A DNA stretch of 64,000 bases, taken from assembly GCA_963627135.1 (NCBI GenBank), contig CAVFZY010000023.1, positions 1 to 64,000 of the forward strand, given 5' to 3'. This document shows, in pieces, positions 23,930 through 32,403 of the stretch (the first letter of the stretch is position 1; every line of letters begins with the position of its first letter). Origin of the DNA: CAG-103 sp963627135. Its GTDB lineage: Bacteria > Bacillota > Clostridia > Oscillospirales > Oscillospiraceae. The notes below the pieces were generated by a model. That model was not told where the DNA came from. It was given only the letters and a program-made list of their open reading frames with translations, and did not search any database. Both the position numbers and the translations under genes were made by a program.

Positions 23930-23975
23930 AGAAACCGGGAGGATTGCCCTGATCGACAGTCCTCCCGGTTTCTTT
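23928..23975 (+). terminator. intrinsic terminator after the small element gene
   Basis: Near-perfect stem of about 15 bases (23929-23943 with 23961-23974) ending in T-rich sequence. Confidence 0.8.
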
Positions 23976-24000
23976 ATTACCAGTCTTCAACTTCTTCTAT

Positions 24001-24048
24001 AAAAACAACAAATCCGAACCCATGACCAATCGGCAAAAGGTTCGGATT
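24001..24048 (-). terminator. terminator of tRNA-Ala
   Basis: AATCCGAACC (24011-24020) pairs with GGTTCGGATT (24039-24048). On the minus strand the stem is followed by TGTTGTTTTT. It starts nine bases past the CCA end of the tRNA. Confidence 0.75.
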
Positions 24049-24057
24049 ATATTGTTT

Positions 24058-24133
<76 letters not shown>

Positions 24134-24203
24134 ACAGGCAAGGTGTATCTTATCAGAAAACGACACGAATGTCAAGAACGTTTTTGCATTTTGGCGAAAA
24201 AAT

Positions 24204-24241
24204 CTGCGCGGCGGCAGGGTCGCCGCGCAGAGCTTTTTTTC
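24204..24241. terminator. bidirectional terminator
   Basis: CTGCGCGGCG (24204-24213) and its complement (24221-24230) with T-runs on both strands. It ends the SGNH hydrolase operon before the tRNA. Confidence 0.85.
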
Positions 24242-24265
24242 ACGTTTATGTGGGCGCCTGCGCGC

Positions 24266-24889
24266 TCACGCCTCACAGTCATGGCGGACGATGTCCGCAA
24301 TGGCGGCGGCCAGCTTCTTGTGCCCGTCGGGGTCGAGGTGCTCACCGTCGAGTGCGCTCATCTGCGTAACCGTACCGGCATCCAGAAAGCGCAGGCCATA
24401 CGCCTCGGCAATCATCTGATACTGCTCCGCCACACCCTGCGAGACGGCGAGCGACTGCGCGTCATACTCCGGGTCGCGCTGCTGCGCGGCCGGGCCGAGC
24501 GGCGGCGGAGCCACGAGCAAAATCTTCGTCCACGCGGGCAGCATGCCGATGACGAGCCGCACGAGCTTGTCCATGCCGGCACCCACATCCTCAGCGGAAC
24601 GGGTCTTGTCGATCTTGCAGTCGTTCGTACCGAGCATGAGGATGATGTACTGCACCGGGCCGTGGCTCTCGATGCTCAGCGGCAGCGTCTCGAGCGCGGA
24701 GCGGCCCGCGCGGTTATCGTCCGGAAACGCCGTCGTGCGGCCGACAAGGCCGTCCTCCGCAACGTAATACCCGTCGCCGAGCAGGGACTGCAGCACACCG
24801 GGGTAGCGAATATCGCGCCCGTAGCGGTGCTTCCAGTCGGGCGTGAAACCATAGGTGTTGCTGTCACCGAAACAGAGGATCTCGATCAC
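24266..24889 (-). CDS. SGNH/GDSL-family hydrolase (esterase-like)
   Basis: A 207-residue SGNH hydrolase: block I F-G-D-S-N (S10 nucleophile), block III G-T-N-D (87-90), block V D181-G-E-H184, as in cytosolic acyl-esterases and acetylxylan esterases. No signal peptide. The start is taken as GTG 24889 because GAGG is eight bases upstream and the protein then begins M-I-E-I-L-C-F-G-D-S; the GTG at 24898 overlaps the ribosome binding site. It lies ten bases after the SufB-like gene, at the end of the long leftward operon. The substrate is unknown. Confidence 0.88.
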   Translation of the reverse strand: MIEILCFGDSNTYGFTPDWKHRYGRDIRYPGVLQSLLGDGYYVAEDGLVGRTTAFPDDNRAGRSALETLPLSIESHGPVQYIILMLGTNDCKIDKTRSAEDVGAGMDKLVRLVIGMLPAWTKILLVAPPPLGPAAQQRDPEYDAQSLAVSQGVAEQYQMIAEAYGLRFLDAGTVTQMSALDGEHLDPDGHKKLAAAIADIVRHDCEA

Positions 24890-24899
24890 GCCGCGCACC

Positions 24900-25817
24900 T
24901 CACTTCAGGAAACCGCTGATGATCTGCTCCTCGGCTTCCTTTTCGGTCAGGCCGAGGGTCATGAGCTTGTTGAGCTGCTCACCGGCGATCTTGCCGATAG
25001 CGGCCTCGTGGATGAGGCTGGCCTCGACGCAGTTTGCCGTGATCTCCGGGCGCGCGCCGACGGTGCCGCTGTCCATGATGATGGCGTCGCACTCCGAGTG
25101 GCCGGCGCACTTGTTGTTGCCGCGGATGTTGGAATTGAACATCTGGCTGGAGTGATCCTTGGCGACGGAGCGGGAGATGACGTTCGTGCTGGAGTCATAA
25201 CCGTCGAGATCGACGGAGAAGTTCGTCTCCGCGTGCTGGTGACCGTGCGTCATGATCTTTTCCTTGATGATGAGCGTGGCACCGTCCGACAGGTGGGCCT
25301 GCGTGTCGCGATAGGTGGAGTCGATGCCCTTAATCTGGGTCGTTTCCATCTCCATGTAGGCGTTCTCGCCGAGGTCGACGATCGTTGTCGGGTTCATGAC
25401 GTTCTCGCCGTTGCCATCGCCCTCGCCGTAGTGCTTTTCGATGTAGCGCACTTTGGCGTTTTTGCCGACAAAGAAGCTGTGGATGCCGTCGTGGCGGGAC
25501 TCCTGCGTGCCGCAGTTGTGGATGCCGCAGCCGGCGACAATGGTCACATCGCAGTCCTCGCCGACGTAAAAGTCATTGTAGACCATGTCCTTGAGGCCGG
25601 TCTGGGAAATGATGACCGGGATGTGGACGCTCTCGTTTTTCGTACCGGGGGCGATGTAGATGTCAATACCGGGCTTGTCTTCCTTCGTGACGATGTTGAT
25701 GTGCGCGGTTGTGTTGCGACCGGCGAGCTTGCCGTCGGCGCGGATGTTATAGGCACCCTCGGGGATGCCGTGGAGGTCGGCGACCTCTTCGAGCAGTTTT
25801 TTCTCAATCGCATCCAT
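24900..25817 (-). CDS. SufB/SufD-family scaffold, short (SmsB-like)
   Basis: A 305-residue SufBD-fold protein, much shorter than the 430-470 residues of SufB or SufD. It keeps the beta-helix core and a cysteine-containing stretch (G-C-G-I-H-N-C-G and N-N-K-C-A-G-H-S-E-C-D), candidates for Fe-S cluster assembly. With the SufC-like ATPase 14 bases upstream and no SufD, SufS or SufU nearby it matches the minimal SMS (SmsCB) iron-sulfur system described for archaea and many clostridia. It builds Fe-S clusters in the cytosol on sulfide-rich, anaerobic metabolism. Confidence 0.85.
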   Translation of the reverse strand: MDAIEKKLLEEVADLHGIPEGAYNIRADGKLAGRNTTAHINIVTKEDKPGIDIYIAPGTKNESVHIPVIISQTGLKDMVYNDFYVGEDCDVTIVAGCGIHNCGTQESRHDGIHSFFVGKNAKVRYIEKHYGEGDGNGENVMNPTTIVDLGENAYMEMETTQIKGIDSTYRDTQAHLSDGATLIIKEKIMTHGHQHAETNFSVDLDGYDSSTNVISRSVAKDHSSQMFNSNIRGNNKCAGHSECDAIIMDSGTVGARPEITANCVEASLIHEAAIGKIAGEQLNKLMTLGLTEKEAEEQIISGFLK

Positions 25818-25831
25818 GCTGTTTCCCTCCC

Positions 25832-26554
25832 TCAGACCTTGTCAGCCAGACGGCTGCACACGCTCGACGACTGCATGAGCACGGGCATAATCTCATCCTT
25901 GCTGCCGGTGGCGCGGATCTCGCCGTCGACGAGCACGACGATCTTGTCGGCCGTTTCGAGGATGCGCTCCTGGTGCGAGATGATGAGGATGCTGCCATGG
26001 ATCGTCTCGTGCATCTTCTCGAACACGCTGATGAGGTTCTGGAAGCTCCAGAGGTCGATACCGGCCTCGGGCTCGTCGAAGATGGACATCTTCGTGCCGC
26101 GGGCGAGCATGGTCGCGATCTCGATGCGCTTGAGCTCACCGCCGGAGAGGCTGGCGTTCACTTCGCGGTTGACATAATCCCGTGCGCACAGGCCGACCTC
26201 GGACAGGTAGGTGCAGGCCTCGTTCGTCGAGAGCTTCTTGCCGGAGGCGATACTGATGAGGTCAAAGACCGTGATGCCCTTAAAGCGCACCGGCTGCTGG
26301 AAAGCGAAGCTGATGCCGCGGCGGGCGCGCTCGGTGATGGACATGTGGGTAATGTCCTCGCCGTCGAGCAGGATCTGGCCGGAGGTCGGCTGCTCGATGC
26401 CGGCGATGAGCTTGGCCATGGTGGACTTGCCGCTGCCGTTCGGGCCGGTGATGACGACCATGCGTTCATCGACCGTGAGGCTCACGTCCTTGAGAATCTG
26501 GCGGACACCGTCGTCCGTTTCGGCCTCAAAGCAAAGGTGTTTGAGTTCAAGCAT
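25832..26554 (-). CDS. SufC-like Fe-S assembly ATPase (SmsC-like)
   Basis: A 240-residue ABC ATPase: Walker A G-P-N-G-S-G-K-S-T (37-45), signature L-S-G-G-E-L-K-R-I, Walker B S-I-F-D-E-P-E-A-G-I-D (SufC-type). Start 26554 is preferred over ATG 26563, which touches the GAGGG ribosome binding site. It is the ATPase partner of the downstream SufB-like scaffold and lies 25 bases after plsY. Confidence 0.9.
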   Translation of the reverse strand: MLELKHLCFEAETDDGVRQILKDVSLTVDERMVVITGPNGSGKSTMAKLIAGIEQPTSGQILLDGEDITHMSITERARRGISFAFQQPVRFKGITVFDLISIASGKKLSTNEACTYLSEVGLCARDYVNREVNASLSGGELKRIEIATMLARGTKMSIFDEPEAGIDLWSFQNLISVFEKMHETIHGSILIISHQERILETADKIVVLVDGEIRATGSKDEIMPVLMQSSSVCSRLADKV

Positions 26555-26579
26555 TGGTTTCATTCCCTCTTCTCTAGTT

Positions 26580-27221
26580 TCAAAAATCTTCGTCGTCAAA
26601 TTTATCGGACAGGTCTTTCTTAAAAGACAGTTTGGACTCTTTGTGCTGGATGAGGCGGCGGATGTTGCTGCGGTGCTTGACCACGAGCAGGATCACGCAA
26701 AACAGGCTCAGCAGCGCCGGCAGCTTGCCGCAGGCGGCGAGCACGCCGATGGGCGCGATGAGCGCGCCGCAGATACTGCCGAGCGACACATAGCGCGTGG
26801 CCCAGACGATGCCCACAAAAATCAGCAGCGAGACGAGCCCGGTCGGGAAGCTCACGATCAGCAGCATAGTCTCGGCGCAGAGGACGCCCTTGCCGCCGCG
26901 AAAGCCGTAAAACACCGGGTAGATGTGGCCGAGCATGACACAAAAGCCCGCAAACACCTGCCCCGTGGACGCCGCGCCCTGCGTGCCCATGATGAGCCCG
27001 CCGGCCACGACGGCAATGACGGTCTTGAGCATATCCGTGCCGATGACGATGGCGAGGCCGGGCGCGCCGAACGTGCGGAAGAAATTCGTCAGGCCGGCGT
27101 TGCCGCTGCCGTAATCACGCACGTCGCGGTGAAAGACGTATTTCGACGCGATGATCGCCCCGTTGAGCCCGCCGAGCAGGTAGGAGAAAACGGCAATGGC
27201 CGCGAGCAGTCCGGGGATCAT
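26580..27221 (-). CDS. plsY: acyl-phosphate glycerol-3-phosphate acyltransferase PlsY
   Basis: A 213-residue membrane protein with the PlsY motifs D-Y-G-S-G-N-A-G-L-T-N (motif 1), G-H-I-Y-P-V-F-Y-G-F-R-G-G-K-G-V (motif 2) and a third motif near 180. It makes the first acyl transfer of phospholipid synthesis at the membrane. The start overlaps the stop of der by four bases (ATGA). The C-terminal tail is acidic and somewhat longer than usual. Confidence 0.95.
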   Translation of the reverse strand: MIPGLLAAIAVFSYLLGGLNGAIIASKYVFHRDVRDYGSGNAGLTNFFRTFGAPGLAIVIGTDMLKTVIAVVAGGLIMGTQGAASTGQVFAGFCVMLGHIYPVFYGFRGGKGVLCAETMLLIVSFPTGLVSLLIFVGIVWATRYVSLGSICGALIAPIGVLAACGKLPALLSLFCVILLVVKHRSNIRRLIQHKESKLSFKKDLSDKFDDEDF

Positions 27222-28543
27222 TCCTGCTCCCCCTTCTGCCGGATGACCATGCGGATGGGCGTGCCCTCCAGGCCGAACACGGCGCGGATCTGGTTTTCGA
27301 GATAGCGCTGGTAGGAGAAATGGAACAGCTCCCGACTGTTGCAGAACACGACGAAGCACGGCGGCTTGACGCCCGTCTGCGTCATGTAATAGATCTTCAG
27401 GCGGCGGCCCTTATCCGTCGGCGGCTGGACACGCGCCTGCGCGTCGGCGAGGACGTTATTGAGCATACCGGTGGTGATGCGCATGGCGCTCTGGTCGTTG
27501 ACAAAGTTGATGAGTTCGAACAGCCGCTCGGTGCGCTGGCCGGTCAGGGCCGAGATGAACAGCACCGGCGCGTAGGACATGAAGCTCAGGTCGCGCAGGA
27601 CGTCCTTGCGCATTTTCTCCATGGTGCCGGTCTCTTTGGCGACCAAGTCCCACTTGTTCACGACGATGATGGACGCCTTGCCCGCCTCGTGCGCGAGGCC
27701 GGCGATCTTCGTGTCCTGCTCCGTGATGCCGTCGCGCGCGTCGATCATGATGAGGCACACATCCGCGCGCTCGATGGCAAGCTTGGCGCGCATGACGGAG
27801 AATTTCTCAATGCGGTCGTCCACGCGGGACTTGCGCCGGATACCGGCGGTATCGACAAAGATATACTTGCCGTATTTATTTTCAAAGCGGGTGTCGACGC
27901 TGTCGCGCGTCGTACCGGCGACGTTGCTGACGATGACGCGCTTTTCGCCGAGGATGAGGTTCACGAGCGAGGACTTGCCGACGTTCGGCTTGCCGATGAC
28001 GGCGACGCGGGTGTAGTCCGCGTCCGCATCGGACGCGTCCTCGGGCGGGAAGTGCTCCAGGCAGGCGTCAAGCAGGTCGCCCGTGCCGTGGCCGTGCACG
28101 GCGGAGACGGCGATCGGGTCGCCGAGGCCGAGGGAGTAAAACTCATAGATGCCGGGGTCGACCGTGCCGGTTGCGTCCATCTTGTTGACGGCCAGCACGA
28201 CGGGCTTTTTCGAGCGCAGGAGCATATTGGCCACTTCCTGATCGGCGGCGGTGACGCCGGTGCCGATCTCGGTAACGAGCACAACGACGTCGGCCGCGTC
28301 AATGGCGAGCTGCGCCTGCTCGCGCATGAACAGCAAAATTTCATTATCGGTGCTCGGCTCGATACCGCCGGTGTCGACGATGTCGAACGTGCGGCCGCAC
28401 CACTCGCACTCGGCATAGAGCCGGTCGCGCGTGACGCCGGGCGTGTCCTCGACAATGGACAGGCGGCGGCCGCAGAGCTTATTGAAGAGCATGGACTTGC
28501 CGACGTTCGGCCGGCCCACGATCGCAACCAGGGGTCTGGACAT
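27218..28543 (-). CDS. der: ribosome assembly GTPase Der (EngA)
   Basis: A 441-residue protein with two tandem G domains (G1 G-R-P-N-V-G-K-S at 10-17, and G-K-P-N-V-G-K-S-S near 185) and a C-terminal KH-like domain, the unique layout of Der, which acts in 50S subunit maturation. AAGGAGGG precedes the ATG. It sits between the DUF512 gene (two bases upstream) and plsY (overlap). Confidence 0.97.
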   Translation of the reverse strand: MSRPLVAIVGRPNVGKSMLFNKLCGRRLSIVEDTPGVTRDRLYAECEWCGRTFDIVDTGGIEPSTDNEILLFMREQAQLAIDAADVVVLVTEIGTGVTAADQEVANMLLRSKKPVVLAVNKMDATGTVDPGIYEFYSLGLGDPIAVSAVHGHGTGDLLDACLEHFPPEDASDADADYTRVAVIGKPNVGKSSLVNLILGEKRVIVSNVAGTTRDSVDTRFENKYGKYIFVDTAGIRRKSRVDDRIEKFSVMRAKLAIERADVCLIMIDARDGITEQDTKIAGLAHEAGKASIIVVNKWDLVAKETGTMEKMRKDVLRDLSFMSYAPVLFISALTGQRTERLFELINFVNDQSAMRITTGMLNNVLADAQARVQPPTDKGRRLKIYYMTQTGVKPPCFVVFCNSRELFHFSYQRYLENQIRAVFGLEGTPIRMVIRQKGEQE

Positions 28544-28545
28544 GG

Positions 28546-29928
28546 TTATCCCTCCTTATGGGGATTGTATTTGTAGTATTCCGCGCCGTCGGTGCTGCCG
28601 CCCCGCTCGGGCAGGTGCACCTCCGGCAGGATGCCGAACATGGCATCGCAGAGGGCGAAACCGTCGGCGTCCACGGGGTAGATAGGCACGCCGAGCGCGG
28701 CGCTGGCCTGCTCGAGCGTAATATCGTCGAGAAAGTCCAGCTCGTCATGGCGCACCATGTTGTTCGAGATCAGCAACCGCTCGCCGAGGTCCCTGCCGCG
28801 CAGCTGCGCGATGAGGTCCTGCCCGGTGATGAGGCCGGAGACATTGATGCTGCGGCCGAAGAAGTCATTTTCGATCGCGTAGACGTGTCCTTTTATTGTA
28901 GCATACTTTTCCTGCGCCGTACACAAAAGTTTTTCCAGAAACGGTGCCGCCGAAACACCCGCCGCCATGGAAAACGGCACGCCATCCGGCGGGTCGGACA
29001 GGCGCAGCGCCGAGCGAAACTCCGTCTGCTGCAGGCGCAGCATGCCGACGCCGTTTTCCAGCTGCGTGAATTCTTCGTAAAATTCCTCCGGCGGCAGCTC
29101 GCGCTTCGCTTTCAGATACAGCTCGTCGGCGCAGAAAAAGATGCGCGCGCCGAATTTTTCCACACACTCGTCGCCGAAGGCGTTGACAAGGTCGAGCGTC
29201 TCGGCCGCGTGCTCGGGCGTGAACGGCGTGAGCGGATAGAGCCCCTCGCGAAACTTCGTCAGCCCGACCGGCACGATCGACACGCTGTGCACCTGCGGAT
29301 AGAGCGCCGCGAGGTCGTGCATCGTGCGCTGCAGCTGCGCGCCGTCGTTCAGGCCGGGGCAGCAGACGATCTGGCAGTTCATGGTGATGCCGCCGTCGGC
29401 AAAGCGCCGCATGATCTCGAGCGTTTTGCCCGCGCGGGGATTGCCGAGCAGGAACGCTCGCAGCTCCGGGTCCGTCGCGTGCACGGAGATGTTGATGGGG
29501 CTGATGTGCAGGTGGACGATGCGCTGCACCTCGCGCTCGGACAGGTTCGTGAGCGTCATATAATTGCCCATAAGGAAGCTCAGGCGTGCGTCATCGTCCT
29601 TGAAATACAGCGTCGGGCGCATGCCCGGCGGCATCTGGTCAATGAAGCAGAACACGCAGTGGTTGGCGCACGAGTGGGCGTTATCCATGAGGTAGGTCTC
29701 AAAGTCCAGCCCCAACTCGCCGCCGAGGGGCTTGGAAACGTGCACGGTGTGCTCCGTCCCGTCCGGACGGCGCAGGCACACGGCCAGCTCTGGGTCATAG
29801 GCGTAGTATTTATAATCCAGCACATCGGTGATCGGGTTGCCGTTGATGGACACCAGTCGGTCGCCGGGACGGGCCGCGTGGCGCAGCGGGCTGTCGGGGT
29901 CGATGTGGCTGATCGTGCAGCGATGCAT
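28546..29928 (-). CDS. DUF512 radical-SAM protein with PDZ-like N-terminus
   Basis: A 460-residue protein: a PDZ-like segment (about 1-65, G-D-R-L-V-S-I-N-G), a radical SAM core with C-A-N-H-C-V-F-C (about 87-94; CxxxCxxC cluster motif), and the C-terminal DUF512 domain. It is conserved next to der/plsY in clostridia. The reaction is unknown. AAAGGAGG precedes the start. Two bases separate its stop from the der start. Confidence 0.88.
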   Translation of the reverse strand: MHRCTISHIDPDSPLRHAARPGDRLVSINGNPITDVLDYKYYAYDPELAVCLRRPDGTEHTVHVSKPLGGELGLDFETYLMDNAHSCANHCVFCFIDQMPPGMRPTLYFKDDDARLSFLMGNYMTLTNLSEREVQRIVHLHISPINISVHATDPELRAFLLGNPRAGKTLEIMRRFADGGITMNCQIVCCPGLNDGAQLQRTMHDLAALYPQVHSVSIVPVGLTKFREGLYPLTPFTPEHAAETLDLVNAFGDECVEKFGARIFFCADELYLKAKRELPPEEFYEEFTQLENGVGMLRLQQTEFRSALRLSDPPDGVPFSMAAGVSAAPFLEKLLCTAQEKYATIKGHVYAIENDFFGRSINVSGLITGQDLIAQLRGRDLGERLLISNNMVRHDELDFLDDITLEQASAALGVPIYPVDADGFALCDAMFGILPEVHLPERGGSTDGAEYYKYNPHKEG

Positions 29929-29989
29929 ACGCCGCGCCTCCTTTGCTCAGAACATCCTTTGCTATGTGTCGGGAAGCTCCGGCACATAG

Positions 29990-30016
29990 CAAAAGAAGAG
30001 GGGCAAGCGCTCCTCT
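29990..30016 (-). terminator. hairpin terminator after rpmF
   Basis: AGAAGAGG and CCTCTTCT arms with a following TTTT on the minus strand. A second hairpin (GCTATGTG...ACATAGC, 29961-29989) follows. Partial read-through to the DUF512-der genes is possible because no clear new promoter is seen. Confidence 0.6.
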
Positions 30017-30028
30017 TCTCAGCTTCTT

Positions 30029-30211
30029 TTAGTCGTCAACCTTGATGACGTCGCGTCCGTTGTACTTGCCGCAGGTCTTGCATGCATGATGGGGCATGAC
30101 GAATGCGCCGCAATTCGGGCACTTCACAATCGCGGGAGCGGTGAGCTTCCAGTGGGACGAACGACGCTTGTCACGTCTCTGTCGAGACACTTTTCCTTTC
30201 GGGACTGCCAT
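30029..30211 (-). CDS. rpmF: 50S ribosomal protein L32
   Basis: 60 residues with the L32 N-terminus (A-V-P-K-G-K-V-S-R-Q-R-R) and a zinc ribbon C-P-N-C ... C-K-T-C. It lies 15 bases after the DUF177 gene, the usual bacterial pairing. Confidence 0.97.
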   Translation of the reverse strand: MAVPKGKVSRQRRDKRRSSHWKLTAPAIVKCPNCGAFVMPHHACKTCGKYNGRDVIKVDD

Positions 30212-30226
30212 GATGACACCTCCTCG

Positions 30227-30757
30227 TCAGTCGCTGTTATGAGCAGCTTCCTCTTCTTCGTCAGTTTTATTATCCAAAAGCTGCTCTAATACAGCCATTC
30301 TTGGATCGCGGGGTTTTTGGCACCGGCACGGCCCGAGATTTAAGTTCGCGCCGCAGCGGTCGCACAGTCCGGCACAGTCGGGCTTGCACAGGCACTTGGT
30401 ATCCATGCTGAGGATGAAGCAGGTGGAGAGCACCTCGTCCACATCGAGCCAGTCTCCGTCGAGCGTAAACACCTCAGGATCGTCGTCCTGCGCATCCGCC
30501 GTGATGTCAGCGTGCAGGTCGAGGTCGACCGTGCGCGGAAACTCCGCGCCGCAGCGGTCGCACACGCACAGCATCTCCGCGTGCAGCCTTCCCTGCAGCG
30601 TGAGGATGCCGGCCGTATTGACCACCTTGCCCTCGGCCGTGATCGGCGCGGTGTAGGCCCGGACGGAGGGAAAGTCGAGCAGGGCCGTGTCCAGCTCCTG
30701 CGCAAACGGAACACTGCCGCCGGGAATTTCTATGATTTCTCTCAGATTCAGCTTCAT
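30227..30757 (-). CDS. DUF177 (YceD) family protein
   Basis: 176 residues. The YceD-like domain has C-D-R-C-G-A-E-F near 65 and a cysteine cluster (C-L-C-K-P-D-C-A-G-L-C-D-R-C-G) near 125-140 that should bind zinc. Plant and bacterial relatives affect 23S rRNA processing. It precedes rpmF, as in most bacteria. The end is acidic. Confidence 0.9.
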   Translation of the reverse strand: MKLNLREIIEIPGGSVPFAQELDTALLDFPSVRAYTAPITAEGKVVNTAGILTLQGRLHAEMLCVCDRCGAEFPRTVDLDLHADITADAQDDDPEVFTLDGDWLDVDEVLSTCFILSMDTKCLCKPDCAGLCDRCGANLNLGPCRCQKPRDPRMAVLEQLLDNKTDEEEEAAHNSD

Positions 30758-30783
30758 AGCGCACCTCGCACAATCGCTTTAGT

Positions 30784-30813
30784 ATTATAGATGATATCCA
30801 CCCCTGTTGTCAA
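30784..30813 (-). promoter_or_regulatory. promoter of the DUF177-rpmF operon
   Basis: Minus-strand TTGACA (30808-30813), 18 bases, TATAAT (30784-30789). Confidence 0.75.
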
Positions 30814-30825
30814 CAGGAATTTGTG

Positions 30826-30854
30826 TTGACAAGGCACTGAAAATCCGCGATAAT
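30826..30854 (+). promoter_or_regulatory. promoter of the pseudouridine synthase gene
   Basis: TTGACA (30826-30831), 17 bases, GATAAT (30849-30854), 24 bases before ATG. It is back to back with the DUF177 promoter; the two -35 boxes are 12 bases apart. Confidence 0.75.
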
Positions 30855-30878
30855 CGTTGTGTGGAGATGGTGTGTGAC

Positions 30879-31880
30879 ATGAAAGAGATTCAGATACGCA
30901 AAAATGACGCCGGCCAGCGGCTCGACCGCTTCGTCGGCAAGGCCGTTCCCCTGCTGCCGGAATCGCTGCTGCAGAAATATATCCGCCTCAAGCGCATCAA
31001 GCGCAACGGCAAGAGCGCCAAGCGCGACGTGCGCCTCGTCGAGGGGGACGTGCTGCAATTATACATCAACGACGAGTTTTTTGAAAAGCCCACGGAGCAA
31101 AACGCCTGGCTCAAGATCGCGACGCCGCGGCTCGACATCGTCTACGAGGACGAAAACATCCTGCTGGCGGACAAGAAGCCCGGCGTGCTGTGCCACAGCG
31201 CGGGCGAATGGAGCTGGGACACGCTCATCTCGAACATTCAGGCCTATCTGCGCCAGACCGGTGCCTGGGATCCGAAGGCCGAAAACGCCTTTACCCCCGC
31301 GCTCTGTAACCGCATCGACCGCAACACCGGCGGCATCGTCATCGCGGCGAAAAACGCCGAGGCGCTGCGCATCCTGAACGATAAGATCCGTGAGCGCGAG
31401 ATCGAAAAATCCTACCTCTGCGTCGTCTGCGGCCGGCCGCGCCCCGCCGAGGGCCGGCTGGAAGGGTATCTGTTTAAGGATGCGGTGAAAAACCAGGTCT
31501 ACGTGACGAAAAAGCCGCAGCCCGGCGCCAAGACCGCCGTGACGGAATACCGCACACTGCAAAGCCGCAAGGGGCTCTCGCTCGTCGAGTGCCGGCTGCT
31601 GACCGGCCGCACGCACCAGATCCGCGCACAGATGGCCGCCGCCGGCTGCCCCCTGCTCGGCGACGGGAAATACGGCCGTGAGCGCATCAACCGCACCTAC
31701 GGCGAGACGGGGCAGATGCTCTACTCCTACAAACTCACGTTCACGCTGCCGACAGATGCGGGCAGGCTCGAATACCTGCGCGGGCGGACGTTCCAGGTGC
31801 AGCAGGTGGCCTTCGCGGAGAAATATTTCCCGGGGTTCACGCTGCCGGACACGGAAAGCGAACCAAAAACCGACCCCTGA
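30879..31880 (+). CDS. RluA/RluD-family pseudouridine synthase
   Basis: 333 residues: an N-terminal S4 RNA-binding domain (about 10-65) and a RluA-type catalytic domain with N-R-I-D147-R-N-T-G-G, where D147 is the catalytic aspartate, and the L-L-T-G-R-T-H-Q-I-R motif. It isomerizes uridines, probably in 23S rRNA (RluC/RluD position not resolvable). ATG 30879 is chosen; ATG 30867 directly abuts the GGAG. Confidence 0.92.
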   Translation: MKEIQIRKNDAGQRLDRFVGKAVPLLPESLLQKYIRLKRIKRNGKSAKRDVRLVEGDVLQLYINDEFFEKPTEQNAWLKIATPRLDIVYEDENILLADKKPGVLCHSAGEWSWDTLISNIQAYLRQTGAWDPKAENAFTPALCNRIDRNTGGIVIAAKNAEALRILNDKIREREIEKSYLCVVCGRPRPAEGRLEGYLFKDAVKNQVYVTKKPQPGAKTAVTEYRTLQSRKGLSLVECRLLTGRTHQIRAQMAAAGCPLLGDGKYGRERINRTYGETGQMLYSYKLTFTLPTDAGRLEYLRGRTFQVQQVAFAEKYFPGFTLPDTESEPKTDP

Positions 31881-31882
31881 TG

Positions 31883-31915
31883 CAAAACGCTCCCGCACGC
31901 AGCGGGAGCGTTTTG
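31883..31915. terminator. bidirectional terminator
   Basis: A 13-base perfect stem (31883-31895 with 31903-31915) with A/T runs at both ends, between convergent genes. Confidence 0.85.
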
Positions 31916-31920
31916 GCATT

Positions 31921-32331
31921 TCAGCGCGCGAATTTGTTCGTGTCCAGCGATTTGCGGTAGACCACGAAGCGCTGATAGAGAAACTCCGTCACGAAGTTCA
32001 GCACCATGTTCAAAAACGTCACAAGGTAGCCGTTCCACCCCTGCACGTCCGCGAGCCGGTGCTCGAGCAGCGTGGACAGCGGCGTGAACGCACAGTAGTA
32101 CAAAAACACGAGCGCCATCGCCCGCACCACCTTCTCCGCCGAGCGGAAAGTGTAGCGCCGGTTGCACGTGAAGTTCCACAGCACCGACAGCACGAGCGCC
32201 ATCAGATACGCGCCCCAGTACGGCCAGTGAAACACCTCGTTGAAGAGCGCAAAACTGCTGAGCTCGATCAGCCCGGCCGAGCACGAGAAGAGCAGGAACT
32301 TCCCCGTGCGCCGGAGCTCCGTATGCTGCAT
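31921..32331 (-). CDS. GtrA-family membrane protein
   Basis: 136 residues with four hydrophobic helices and the GtrA pattern (F-x-x-x-R-Y-T-F near 58-62; F-x-x-x-K/R-F-V-V-Y at the end). GtrA-like proteins are thought to flip polyprenyl-linked sugars for cell-surface glycosylation. No glycosyltransferase lies next to it, so its partner is elsewhere. Confidence 0.88.
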   Translation of the reverse strand: MQHTELRRTGKFLLFSCSAGLIELSSFALFNEVFHWPYWGAYLMALVLSVLWNFTCNRRYTFRSAEKVVRAMALVFLYYCAFTPLSTLLEHRLADVQGWNGYLVTFLNMVLNFVTEFLYQRFVVYRKSLDTNKFAR

Positions 32332-32374
32332 AGCGATCGCCTCTCACTTTAAAAAAGTTAAATTATTTGAAGCA

Positions 32375-32403
32375 ATCATAGCGCGTTTTTCGGAATCTGT
32401 CAA
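32375..32403 (-). promoter_or_regulatory. promoter of the GtrA gene
   Basis: Minus-strand TTGACA (32398-32403) and TATGAT (32375-32380), 17-base spacer. The -35 box overlaps the stop codon of the upstream DUF421 gene. Confidence 0.75.

Noticed and set aside
24011..24048. tRNA-Ala hairpin as proof against integration at the tRNA
   Set aside because: At first the intact tRNA terminator argued against a tRNA attachment site, but an incoming element can supply its own terminator, and a second terminator-like hairpin lies beyond the left repeat.
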